From: Hesseltinella vesiculosa | Taxonomy: Eukaryota > Mucoromycota > Mucoromycetes > Mucorales > Cunninghamellaceae | Assembly (NCBI GenBank): GCA_002104935.1 | Contig: MCGT01000002.1 | Coordinates: forward strand, 1,240,001-1,304,000 | Direction of reading: 5' to 3' | DNA length: 64,000 nt | In this document: in pieces, positions 1-11,299 of the stretch | Layout of the letters: each line of letters begins with the position of its first letter | Position numbering within the stretch: the stretch's first letter is position 1 | The notes under the pieces: model-generated | Databases searched by the model: none | The model's input: the letters and a program-made list of their open reading frames with translations, nothing else | Told to the model about the DNA's origin: nothing | Translations under genes and position numbers: made by a program

Positions 1-1391
1 CCACGCGTCCCTCTTCCCCGTCACAGTATCGACTCACCCATGGCCACGCCTCCAGCCCTGACCACCTCCTCCAGCACCTCCTCCATCTCTTCCGCTTCAT
101 CCTTGGACTCCTTAGCTAACAACATACCCAACTCATCTTCCCTCGCATACCCTCTCCAAGACATGGTCAACTTTCCCGATTATTTGCAAGGTCCCTTGTC
201 TCCTTCACCAAGTCCCCACCCTGAATGCCCCGCCTCCATGTCTTCCATTCCCGCCCTGGTGCCTGTCCCCGATGCTGGCCCTACTGCCATGTTGGCCACC
301 CCTTCCCAAGCTTCCATGCCTGGCCTCTTGCCTACCGATGATATCCTCTCCTCCGACTCTTTGATTGCCACCCCTGTCTCCATCATGGATCATCCCATGA
401 CCGTTCGCCCTCAAGACATTTGGCCTCATCGTAAGTTGCCTAAAAAAAAAGTGCAATCATGTGAGAGATTGTAAAAAAAAAAAAAGTTTTAAGGATTGCT
501 TTTGCCTGAAATGGAAAATCTTGGCTGACGGCCTTTTTTTGCGCCTCCTTCTTAGATGGCATGCGATCCCAATCCGTTTCCATGGCTACCATCCATTCCA
601 CCCCGGGCTCTTCTGAACCTTCCCATCATCATTTTGACCGTGCCCTGAGCGATCCTCCTGTCGCCACCATCGACCCATCTAATCTCCTGATGAACCCTTC
701 CTCCCAACCTCTCCCCACCCCATCTCAAGATAATACCACTTCGCATGACACCCACCCACCCACCCCCACCCCCTCATCCCATCCCGAATACGATGTCTAT
801 CTGAATTGCACCACCCTCACCATTGGCACTTGGCATCGTTTGAAGCTGCGTGCCTCCGACCTGGTCTGCGTGCTGAACGGCAAGAATTTTGAATGGCACA
901 TCGAAGACGCTGGCTGCCATTTCAAGATGGAAATCCCCCTCTCCTCCGTGGCCAGCATCGAATACATGGAAGACGCCAACGGCCTCGCCGACGTCCACTT
1001 TGATATAAGCGAATCCCCCTCATTTTACATGGAAACGACAAATGAAAAGACAAAGACCCATGCCTGGATTCAATGCAGCGACTTCACCGAAGGCAAGCAA
1101 GCCTCCCGCTTCTTCCGCCACACCCTCAAAGGCGTCGCTCACCAAATCAAACAAGACCTGATGATCCTGATGGACAAATACCCCGACACGCATCGCTTGA
1201 TTCGCTTCTTGGATCAAGCCTATTACCCCTCCCCATCCGCATCTGCCTACTACCCCGCTGACTCCTCCAACCTCATGTTGCCTTCCTCCTACATGTCCAT
1301 GGCCAACGCAAATCCCTATTGGAATTCTGTTTGCCAAGTCCCCCCTCAACCCACCATGCTTATGACTGGCGCGCCTAGCTATCCTGTCTAA
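1..1391 (+). CDS. Transcription factor, C-terminal part (homeobox-associated domain), 5' truncated by window edge
   Basis: Exons <1-430 and 556-1391, joined by a GTAAGT...TTAG intron. The frame is open to the left edge, so the ATG at 40 is probably internal. The first exon is low-complexity Ser/Pro/Thr sequence. The second carries a folded domain of about 150 residues (from about 785 to 1230) with the pattern L-T-I-G-T-W, F-K-M-E-I-P, and W-I-Q-C-S-D-F-T-E-G-K-Q-A-S followed by R-H-T-L-K-G. From memory, this pattern follows the homeodomain in many fungal homeobox regulators, so the DNA-binding homeodomain would lie upstream of the window. The remaining C-terminus is Tyr/Pro/Ser-rich. Exons are GC-rich, while the intron holds A and T runs. 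The class assignment is recall-based inference; the exon structure is seen directly. Confidence 0.6.
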
Positions 1392-2705
1392 AAAAAACCA
1401 ACCCTCTTCCAAAACCTCCCCCTTTTTTTATTTATGTTTGCTCTCATCCTGTACCCCCCCATGTATTACCAACTTTTCCCCACCTCGCTTCTCCTCTTCT
1501 CGCTCATGCACTGTATTTCATTTTTTGTACTGGTTACCTTGACCCCCTGGTTATTTCCCTTTTTTTTCCATTCTATTTATTTGTATGATTTTGACAAAAA
1601 GAAATAATTAAAAAAGACGTTGCACTGTCTTCCAGAATTGATAAGCGACCTGAAGGGCCTACTACCATATTGGATCATGGTGCTTTTTTTTTTTTTACGC
1701 CTTTCTTCTTTGCTGAAGCCTCCTCTCTTTATTGACTTCGGTCATCCCCGAGCAAACCGTCGTCCGTCCTCACTTTGTTTCTGCAACGTGGCTGGGACCG
1801 AGCAGGAGAAAAAAAAAAAAAGCCTGGCTGGGAAGTGGCGGGAATTGAAAGGGAGGGGGTTCTTTTTTTCCAGTCGCTCATGTCACACATTTGCCGTTCG
1901 GACACCTTGCCTAAAACCCAAGGAGGCTCCTCCTTTTTTTCAGCCAACAAAGAACGAACACGCTGGTTATTGTTTGATTTGGCTTGGATCGAGGATGAAT
2001 TTTCCTCTGGAACTCCGGCCGCTCTCTTGATGATGCGCTATCATCACACCGAGGGCACTTTGACGGCGAATGAATCAAGCTTTGATCAACAAGAGATCCC
2101 ATTTCTCGCAAGCTCAGGCAGACCAAACCAGTCTGTGCTCATCAAGGCTCTGCATGCCAAAGTGATGTACAGCTCGATATACTCACTTTGGAAAACAGAT
2201 GTGAGCATTTTAGAGCATTTTTATTATCATTTTTATTATCATTTTTATTATTTTTTTTTAGGTTGCTTGGAGAAGTCTGACCATGCACGCACGTGCACCG
2301 ACCAGGAATTGCAGACACCGCGCGGAAGTTGAATTTGGCAATCAGGTTTCTTTGTTTTTTTTTTTTTTTTTTTTGGAGCGGCGCAAAAATCTTTTGCGGG
2401 TGTGCAAATGCACAAATGATGGTGATGCTGAAAAATCAGGTTGCTTGGCGACCAGTTTCGCTTGGACGCCTCCAATTCCCCAGCCTTACGTTCTAGATGA
2501 AAGGCAAGGATACCGAAAAATCCAAGTTCATTGTCACCTCCTTTTGCCCCCGCCATCCCCCCACCAGTAAGCTGCGAGTCGAGTCTAAGCCAAAAAAATA
2601 AAACTCGTCGAGGAACGTACCGATAGAGCAAGAGACGGGTATGAAAAGAGACTGATACTGTATATTGTTTATTCTACATGATGGATGCTATATTTTTTTT
2701 TTTAA
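1392..2705. other. Intergenic spacer between convergent genes
   Basis: About 1.3 kb between the 3' ends of two convergent genes. Open frames here (for example 1775-2332) are rich in Phe/Lys homopolymers from T and A runs and show no recognisable domain. A 12-nt tandem repeat lies at 2217-2250. An AT-rich 3' UTR with TTTTTT tracts follows the left gene. No gene or RNA is supported. Confidence 0.5.
2217..2250. repeat. 12-nt tandem repeat, 2.8 copies
   Basis: Unit ATTTTTATTATC, two perfect copies plus ten bases, immediately followed by a T run and TTAG. Simple AT-rich microsatellite in the spacer. Confidence 0.85.
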
Positions 2706-5700
2706 TCATTTGTCAATGAATTTCAGCTGAAAGACCCATTCGTTGCCGGTCTTGTCATCTTGCATCACGCAGTAAATGGTATCCAGAGGATCGGGTTTCA
2801 GACATCGAATATCGCTTCCAGGTATCACTTGTACAATTTGGCCCTGTCAGATGAAAAAAGAGGTGAGTGCTTTTTTTTTTTTTTTTTTAGGTTGGCTGGG
2901 TATTACGGAATCGATATCGCGAATCTCAATAAAGTTGGTGTCAAAGGCAATGATATAAGGGTATCGAAAGGCAAAGGCGGTGGGGTTGCCTTCCCATTGA
3001 ATCAACCAATCTGGACGGGATCTACGGCCCTTTTTGTCAATATAAAAGGCCAAGGCTGGGGAAAGAAAAGGCAGGGCAAAGTTCAGCATGCGGTCCCTCT
3101 CTCATTCTGTGCGGATGACTTACTGTTATAGCATAACAGGATATCACCGTTTGGATGGCGGAACATGGAGATGGGGCGTAATTCATACTTGGTTGTCAGC
3201 CCATTGTGGCTATCATCACTTGGATCTAACACACCTAAAAAAATGACCAATGGGGTTGAATGTTTTTTTTGCTCCTTTTCTGCCTTTTCCCTCTGGCTGA
3301 CTTACTTTGCACGCCAGCGGAGCCGACATCGACCATTTGGAAGCCCTTTTCGCTGCCGACACAAAGGACGTTTTTGAAGTACTGGATGGAGGTGGCTTCG
3401 CCAGGGATGTAGAGGTCTTTGTAGACGCGCAGGCCTTCGTGGTTGTGGCGGAGCAGGGTGCCGAGCTGTTTGGTGGTTTTGCGGCGCAGGCTCTTTTTGT
3501 GCTTGCTTTTGGGCGAGGCAGAGTCGTGTACTTCGAGGGCGCGGATGGTGGAGGTCATGGCATTGTAGCGGACATAGCACACCAGGGATTTTTCGCAGGG
3601 GTCCTGGCCCTGGAGCTTTTCCATCACGCGGCCGACCTTGAAGAAGGATACGTGGGTGGAAATCTTTCGACCGCGTCGGAAATGGTTGTGGGTGTCGTCG
3701 TCATCCTTGTTGATGTGCTTGGCCTCGTCGTCACTCGGGGAAGCAAATCGGTCGTCTTCTTCGGAGGTGCGGTTGCTGCCGGCCAGGTCTTCGCCGATCA
3801 ATGAGTCGACTGCGTATGTATACAAGGTCTTGTCTGCCAGGGCCAGCATGAACTTGTTTTCCAACGTATCGATCTGCGACACTTTGGGCAATGCCAGCAG
3901 CCGGGTCACCTTTTTGCCGGACTTGTTGCCCGAGATCATGTACACACCTTGGTCACTGCCGATCAGAATGGCATCACCTAAAAAAAAAAAGGCAGGGCGT
4001 CAATGTCGGTTATCCTGTCGGTTTTTTTCTAGGTCCTTGGATTTACCAAAGGTAGATGCGCAGTTGACTTTGTTGAGGGAATTGAAAAAGTCCTTGTTGA
4101 TGGGCACGAGGTCAAAGACTTTGTTGTTTTCCAGGACGTTTTGGCGATAGGCATCGACACGATGGACCCATTGATGTCGTGTGGTTGCGGTGGAAGCGTA
4201 AAGGGTGGTGGCAGTGCCGCCATGGCGACCAAGATGGATGAAGTTGATGGGATAGCCATTCTTGCCAGCAGGAGGTTGTGGTGTGGGGGTGATGGTGTGG
4301 AGGGAGGTTTGCGAAGACATGGCGTTGGATAGGGTACCGTGAATGCCGTTGAAGGGGTTAACGATGTCGTACATTTCCATGGCCTGTGATCGTTTCTCTT
4401 GGTCTGGCAAGGACACAGACAAAAAGTTTAATGGGATTGGCTAGAGAAAAAAAGGGAATGAGCGTCTTTGGTAGGTAGGGGATGATTGGGTTACCTTTCT
4501 GTACAGCTTGATTTGCTCGATGTTGTTGACGATTTTGGCCTTGGTGATCAATAAGTAATGGTCCAACAGATACACCTGCAATGCCATGGATTCCGACCCC
4601 GAGCTCTTCTTCTTCAGCGGTCCCTTCATGATGATTTGCCGGTTTTCATGCAAGAGATCTAGGCGCTGTATCAAAAAAAAAAAAAAAAAAAAAGAAAAGT
4701 CAATGGCGGCGTCCCCCAACATTTTTTTTTTGTCTTACCACGTCGGCCAAATGTGGGGACTCTTGTAATTTGTCAGACAGGAGGCGCAAGTTGAAGCGGT
4801 TTTCCGTCTTGCCAGTTTCGTAATTCATGTTGCTCAAGAGGTCGGCAATGACTTTCATGGCAGCGGTCAGCGAGTCCTGGTCGGGATGATCTTTGGGGGT
4901 GTGTTTGAGGATTTCTCGGATGAGGAGGTTGTAGCGGCCCAGGCGAGTGGTTGGTTTGGTCAAGTAGCCATTGAGTTCCAATTTACGGGATACAGGCAAC
5001 CGTTCGGTCGTCTATTAAAAGCAGCAAGGTCAGTGATTGGTGCCCACTCTGTCTGTTTTTCCTTTTTTCTTTTTACCTGGACAAAGCGAGCAAAGGCGGG
5101 GTTGGCGCTCTTTTCGGTTTCAAAGCAGGATTTGCCGATGATTTGATGGGCGCCGTATTTGACAAAGGGAGAGAAGTGGCCAACGTGGTCGAGGATCAGG
5201 TCGCCGATGGCTTGCACCACGGGGTTTTTCTTCTGGCGGGCCTGTAAAGCCTTGAGGAGTAATTCGTTGGTGTCATGGACTTCTTGGAGATTCCAAAAGA
5301 CGTCACGCACAAACGGCAGGCGGCGTTCCGGTGGCTGGATGATATCCTGGGTCAAAAGGGGTTGGATCCAGTACTTGTACACATACGCCAAATCGTCGAC
5401 AAAGTCCTTTTCTGTGTAGATCAGTTCAAAGATGTTTTCCTGTCGTTTGCGATTCATCTTGTCTAGTCCGTCCACCACAGCCTTGGGCACGGTCTTGGCC
5501 CACAGCCGATCCTCCTGGGAGGTGAAAAAAAAAAAAAGACAAATCAGACACCAGGGTTTATGACGCATCAGCTCTCTTTCCATTTACATGTTCGTTCAAA
5601 GAGGTGCGGCTGGAGCTGCGATGTAACGATCGATTGGCGTTTCGGCGCGATTGCTAAGGAGGAAAAATATCAATACTCCTTTCTGAGGCCGAGTGGGTGT

Positions 5701-7106
5701 TACCTGTTCTAAACGGCGGGGACAAAAGGCGCTGTAACAGACGTTGTCGCGGGAGCAGGTAGGCGAGTAACACTCGGTTAGGAGGGTGAAGACGCCTTGG
5801 GGCACATGTGATTCGATGGTGGTGGCGAGGGTGTCGATGGGGCTGTCTAATTCGACATGGGTGGTGGCCAAGGACTCGGAGGATTCCATGGGGGAGGGCA
5901 GGAAGCGAGGGACATTCAACCATTCGGTAAATCGATACAGTTCGTTTCGTGAGTCGCGTAGTCGATGTTCATAGTTGACGTCATGGAAGAATTTTTGTGC
6001 GTCCAGAGCACGGCCGTACAAAAGGGCTAGATTGCGGTCCTTTGTCTTGATCAGTAAAGCCAGTTTGTCCTACCCCAAATAAGATACAACAAAACAAACA
6101 TGCAAAAAAGAAGGTGAGCGCAAAAAAAAAAAAAAGGGGGGGGGAAGAGGTCCAATTGTTCCAGAAAACCCAGCTTCAAAGACTTACCACGGCTTCCACG
6201 CCATCAAAGGCATCCTTGTACTTGATACTATCTTTGATCTTTGTTCCCATGGTGACACGTTCCTTAAAGGTCATGGCGACGTTGGACAAAAGAGCGACAT
6301 TAAAGGAGGGTGGGGTGGTTTCTTTGACATTATCTCGCGTGAGTTGACTGGATTGGCGGATGGTTTTTTCAAAGGTGAATGACTGAGCACGTTCACCTTG
6401 GGATCGACGGCCGGTGATGCGAAGGGCTGCGGTGGTGGGTAAATTGTAGACGCTTTCGGCTGACCGGCGTAGGGGAATCGAGAGGGACGAGATCATTTCT
6501 GCCTTTAAAAAGTCTAAGAAAAAAAGGAATGTGAATGGTTTGCAGTGAACAAAAAAAAAGCATACTTGTTCTTGACATGGCCGAAAGTCTGGCACGCATA
6601 GGAGCGGTGGTTTTGGACAGTTTGGAAAGGAGACTTGCTTTGTCAGAGGATTTCTTTGGAGGGGCGAGGACGAGGGTGGAGGGTTTTTGACGCAGGAGGG
6701 ACAGGGAGGGTTTGTGGGTGGGGCGAAGTTGGCTGTCAAAGGTTTGGATGCTGCAAATGGATTGATTGGTGGTATCATCGTCCTCTGTGTCGTACTCTGT
6801 ATGCAAGCTAAAGAGGGATGCATCCTCAGGTTTCACGGTCAGGTCTGGACTTTTCAAGGGTGCAAAGGCTATGGCTCCTTCTGGTCGATAGTCAAAAATA
6901 TTGTCATCATCCTCTACTTCGTCATGTAACGAGTAATCAAAAGAAGGTCGTTTTACATTGGTAGCTACAAGTTCGCATTCTAGTTTGGGAGTAGACGTTT
7001 TGGATGATAGGTTAGGTCGGATGCCATGTTTGCGATAATATTGATCTCGAATGGACGCGGATGGTGTCAGGTGAGTTGTACGAGCTGAGGTTGTTTCTAA
7101 GGTCAT
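2706..7106 (-). CDS. ROM2: Rho1 guanine nucleotide exchange factor, Rom1/Rom2 type (DEP-DH-PH-CNH)
   Basis: Twelve exons on the minus strand (7106-6566, 6513-6188, 6069-5704, 5653-5588, 5514-5077, 5011-4739, 4665-4495, 4440-4047, 3977-3306, 3234-3124, 3055-2907, 2843-2706) join in one frame to about 1,214 aa, the usual size of the family. Order: disordered N-terminus; DEP domain about 230-330 (F-D-G-V-E-A-V and A-L-D-A-Q-K-F-F-H-D-V); DH domain about 450-650; PH domain about 680-840; CNH (citron homology) domain about 855-1195 with D-W-L-I-Q-W-E-G. Known role of the family: loads GTP on Rho1 at the plasma membrane, feeding cell-wall-integrity signalling and glucan synthesis. The start ATG at 7106 opens a Ser/Thr-rich leader. 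Introns are 50-118 nt, several carrying A/T runs. ROM1 versus ROM2 orthology cannot be decided from sequence alone. Confidence 0.9.
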
Positions 7107-7544
7107 GGTAAATGGTAAAGGTTATCAAAAAAAAAAGGAGAGAGAAGGGGGGGGGGTAGCTATTTAGGTATATCAATCAAGGATAACAAAGAGAGGGCAA
7201 AAAAAAAAGGACAATAAAAAAAGTGGTTGGATGTTTGAATAGGTGGGTTATGACATGTAACTACAAACCGGATGGGGCAATGTAAAAAAAAAAAAGAAAA
7301 AAGGGAGACGAAGAGAATCAAAAGGAGAAAAGACCCAAACGATCCAATGCTGCTTGTTTGATAGAGTTCGTTGTCAAGTTGAAAAAAGGGAGAAGCAAAG
7401 CGAGAAGCAAAAAATTGACTAATTTATTTTTTTGGGTGCGGTCTTCTTTTTTAGGTTTGGCCATTGCCCAAAAATAACGATTCCATTGTCATATGCATGC
7501 AAATTTTCTTTATTTGTCAACTAAAAAAAAAGACCGGAGGGTGC
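7107..7544. other. Intergenic spacer (promoter side of the RhoGEF, 3' side of the methyltransferase)
   Basis: 438 bp of AT-rich DNA with several A runs. It holds the upstream region of the minus-strand RhoGEF and the 3' end of the next minus-strand gene. No gene recognised. Confidence 0.5.
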
Positions 7545-10500
7545 TTATTCTATAATAACCGAAGCGTTGAGGATGGAGCGAACAAGATGAGGTAAAGGGT
7601 GGGTTTGTAAAAGATCATGATAGACTCTCCATTGGGTGGTGAGGGACAGCTGTAATTCTTGTTCCAGAGCCAAGCGCAAGTCCCAAGGTATGTTGTACAG
7701 GTCAAACGTGACATGATCAATGGCATATTGCAACAGGGACTGGACGATCATTAGCCGCACCAATTGATCGGCCGGAGACCCGCCGCCTTGAACGACGTCC
7801 TGCACCACTGACAAATCATTCACAACAATGGGTTGGACGGATTGGTTGACCAGGGTCATTTCCAACGGCGTCAGGTCCCACATACACAGCCGGACCTTTT
7901 CGAGAAACAGCCGTTGTTTTGGTTCAGGCAGTTGCTTGAGCATGTCATAGAGCAGTTGGCGTGTCTGTCGTTGTTGATCGACAAAACCGACCATGGTCTG
8001 GGCTAGTTGGGTATGATGCTTGTTGTGCAGGGGCGAAGCATAAGGAATCTTGGCCATGCTCTTGCTGAAAAAGCGGGTACGGCCTTGTTGATCATAGGAG
8101 CAGTGCAGCTTGATAAAAAACTGGATCGTGCTGGAGTTGAGTAGGCCCAGGAAGAAAAGGTAGGCCGACGGGCTGGAGGGTGGCGAAGAAAAGGGAGGGT
8201 GGAGGACGGTGAAGTACATGCACTGGTTGGTGACGCAGTGGGCGTCTTGGTCCAAAAAGAAGCGCTGTCTTGGCTGGGTCTTGCTAAAGTAGCCAAAGTT
8301 GATGGGGTGGATGAGCTTCATTGGCGTGTCGTGACCACACTTGCTAAAAGCACACCACGCCAGGGTCTTGTCGGTCTGCGATGGCTGGAGCTGGACCCGG
8401 GCGTCTTGGAGATACTGATAAAGCGGCGTGTCTTTCTGCAGCACCTCGGCCCGGTCCTTGTCCACCAGAATGAGCGAGTAGTGGGCCATCGGCCAGGCCG
8501 CAAAGGCCTCGGCGCACGAGTTTTCCTTTTTGGTCAGTCGTCGAGGATCCCGACCGGCCCAGAACCGCGCTTCCTTGTTGTCCGAGGTGCCGGTGTCATC
8601 GCTGTTGGTGTCGCTGGTGGGCACGCGGTCCCGTTTACGTTTGCAAGGTCGGCGCTTGTTGGTGAGCTCTTGCATGGTTTTGCCGTTCCAATAGAGGACC
8701 GGTCGGAGCCAGGCAGCACAGTCCTTGGCGCCAAATCGCTCCAGCGCCCAGGCAGATCGTACGACCAGGGCATACACGGGGTTTGTGTTGGGTCCTCGGT
8801 GCCAGAGCAAAGGAGAAGGATCGGCCGGGTCGTCGTTGGTCTGACAGAGTCTGGGCATGTGCTGGGTTCGTTGGAGCATCTGGTCGGCCACCATGGAGGT
8901 GGGGTACAGGCTGCCAAAGGAGCCTTGCATGTGGCTGTCGATAGCTTGAGGGTCGTCGGTGGAGGTGGTCTTGCATTGCAGCAGGTGATCGTGATGTTGC
9001 TGGGGGTCGAATTGCATATACGCGTCAAGGATCTCCTGCAGGGTCATTTTGCGAGATTGGTGGCGCAAGAACATCACGGGCGGGCAAGGTTGGCTTTGGC
9101 GTTTGCTGACGCGGAAAATGAGCGAGTCTGTCTGGACCTTGGGCCATACCTTGAATGGCTCAAACTGGAAGCATTCCAACAGTTGGAAATGGTGCCACAT
9201 CCATATCCTTTTGAAGCAAGTCAGCGACCCTGTTTTTTTTTTTAAAAAAAAAAAAAAAAATTACCTGAGCTGCTCAGCAAAGGACAAAACGGTCCATTGG
9301 CTGGGGGTGATAAAGCAGAGCTGGCCACAGGCGGGGTCAAGCCGTTGGAGACACAGCCACATAAAATACATGTAGGCCTGGGTACCCTTGCCCAGGATAG
9401 CAGGATCGTAAAGGGCCCGGTCAGGCAAAGTGATAAAGCCAGTCTTGCGGATCATGTAGGGCGGGTTGGTGACAATATAGTGGAATTGTAATTGGGTAGG
9501 ATCACGCAGTTTGAGCAGCTGGGCATGCTCCCAAGGATGGGAGATGGGATCCGGCAGGGTCAGACGGAGGGCATCGTTGCGGAAGAGGCACAGAGGCGTC
9601 AGACAAAAGGTGTCGATGCCGAGCTGTAGTAAGCGGTGATACAGCGGGAACAGGTGAAGTAGAATGTTCAGGGTGGCAAGTCGATAGGCAAACGGGTCGA
9701 TTTCCACGCCCCAGAGGGTATCGGGCAACCGGGCAAAGAGCGATTGAAGGGCTGGGCCATTGTGCCAGTAGTCGGGGTGTTGCTGGAGGAGTTGGATGAG
9801 CTGGGTCAAGTAGGCACAGAGAAAGGCCCCGATACCCATGCATGGGTCAAAGACATTTGGCAGGCGGGCAGGTGAGAAGGGGCGGTGCTGGAAGCAGCGA
9901 GACCACATGAATTGGACGACGGGGTGAGGGGTGTAGAACTGACCATGGTCCTTTTGATGACGCTGAGCGACAGGTTGCAAGAGATGCAGGGTATAAAACT
10001 GGGTCAGGACGGTGTCGATCAAGGTCAAGGAGCGAAAGGTGACACCCAGCTGCTGGATGGGTTTGGTCAGCAGCAGCAGCAGATCGGAGCGGTGGTGATG
10101 GTGGTACCAAGTAAATGGATCATGGGATGAACTGATAGTATGACCCTGGTGATGGACAAATAATCGAGCAAAGTCATCCCATGGCGAGACTGGCGAAAGC
10201 ATCATGTCTGACACAACCAAGTCAAGCAGGGCCAGGTAGACGGACATGAAGGCGACCATGCGGCAGTAAGTGTCGGCGGCCCAGGCAGGATCCAGTTCAT
10301 CGCCGGTTTTTTTCTGCTGCTGGACTTGGTATAAAAACGTTTTGATGCTCGTCATTGGGATAGCAGGGATGGAGCCAGCTTAAAGAAAGGGTCAATGAAG
10401 GTTCAGGCGGTGTTGGAGACACTCACCTTGCTTCTGCTGCTGCTGCAGCAGGTGGGCGAGCACGAGAGGTTGGACTTGATTCAAGGCATCCCCCAACAAT

Positions 10501-10712
10501 TGAATGATGGATTGAGCATCGGTCATGTCCAATGGCAAATCCGAAGTCATGGAACTCGGCGTCGCCATGTCACCATGGATGCATGGTGATCCTAGATCCA
10601 AGGCGAGATCGGCTAGAGCGGTCTCAGGGGGCGAGTGCTGGGCGTGCACAGACAATGGAGGAGAAGTGTGTCGGTTAAACAATGGCGATTCGGTCATTGC
10701 ATCATTAAACAA
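7545..10712 (-). CDS. Bacterial-type N6-adenine DNA methyltransferase (Eco57I/TaqI-like, gamma class), intron-containing
   Basis: Three exons (10712-10427, 10378-9265, 9207-7545) give about 1,020 aa in one frame; introns are 48 and 57 nt, the second with a CTGAC branch-site-like motif. Residues about 1-230 are helical/low-complexity with no nuclease motif seen. Catalytic core: G-Q-F-Y-T-P near 241, F-D-P-C-M-G-I-G near 262-269 (AdoMet motif I), W-G-V-E-I-D-P near 308-314 (motif II), N-P-P-Y at 390-393 (catalytic motif IV), I-T-P-S-Q-W near 452. The C-terminal half has V-W-P-K-V-Q-T-D-S-L-I-F and L-L-N-S-S-T-I-Q, as in TaqI/Eco57I specificity domains. Family knowledge: such enzymes transfer a methyl group to adenine N6 in duplex DNA. 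A basic stretch at 651-661 could be a nuclear signal. All key residues are present, so it is probably active. It may be an old bacterial acquisition; the target site and role are unknown. Confidence 0.85.
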
Positions 10713-11299
10713 AACCCTATAGACTGATAATAAAAATGAGTGGAAGTGGGAGAAGCCAGGGTCAATGAAAAGGTCGCAATGAACAAAAATGAAAAAAAAA
10801 AATGAAAGAAACCCATGGACGTCCCGCTTTTTTTACCATTTTCGGCGGTTGCGCGCAACCTCACCCTTCCCCCCAACTTGCACACATGTTCCCAAGGTCT
10901 TTTTTCATTGTATTTTAAGGTTTTATTCTTTCTTCTTTGTCTTTGAGATGGTGTACACGGGTTCATTTGTAAAAATATAAAAGAAGAGGGTGAACACCAA
11001 TGGGTTTCACGCTCATTTTATCCATCCCTTTTCAACCATGACCGAGTTTCATTAAGACAAAAGGTGCCAACAGTTTGCTAGGAACACGGAGAAAGGAAAA
11101 CGATAAATCGGCACAATGAAATTGGCAACTGTGAGGGCACTTGTCTTTTTTTTTTGGTGGGGTTGTTTCTTGAACCAAAGCAAAGTACCTGGGGCGGGAT
11201 TTCAAATTATTCGCATGTGACAAAACGAAAAAAAAACTTCTTTTGGGTCTGCCCTTTTTTCTGCCTCTTTCTTTCTTCATAATTACCCTTGAATCGATC
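10713..11299. other. Divergent promoter region between the methyltransferase gene and CDS1
   Basis: 587 bp separating two divergent start codons. It contains T/A runs and a pyrimidine-rich stretch just before the CDS1 ATG. No TATA box stands out. Small open frames here are homopolymer-driven. Confidence 0.45.

Noticed and set aside
1775..2332. 185-codon plus-strand frame in the first spacer
   Set aside because: Length comes from A/T runs read as Lys/Phe; no domain or splice context.
8199..9245. 348-codon open frame on the plus strand
   Set aside because: Antisense shadow of the methyltransferase third exon; no motif, and the minus-strand frame has conserved specificity-domain motifs.
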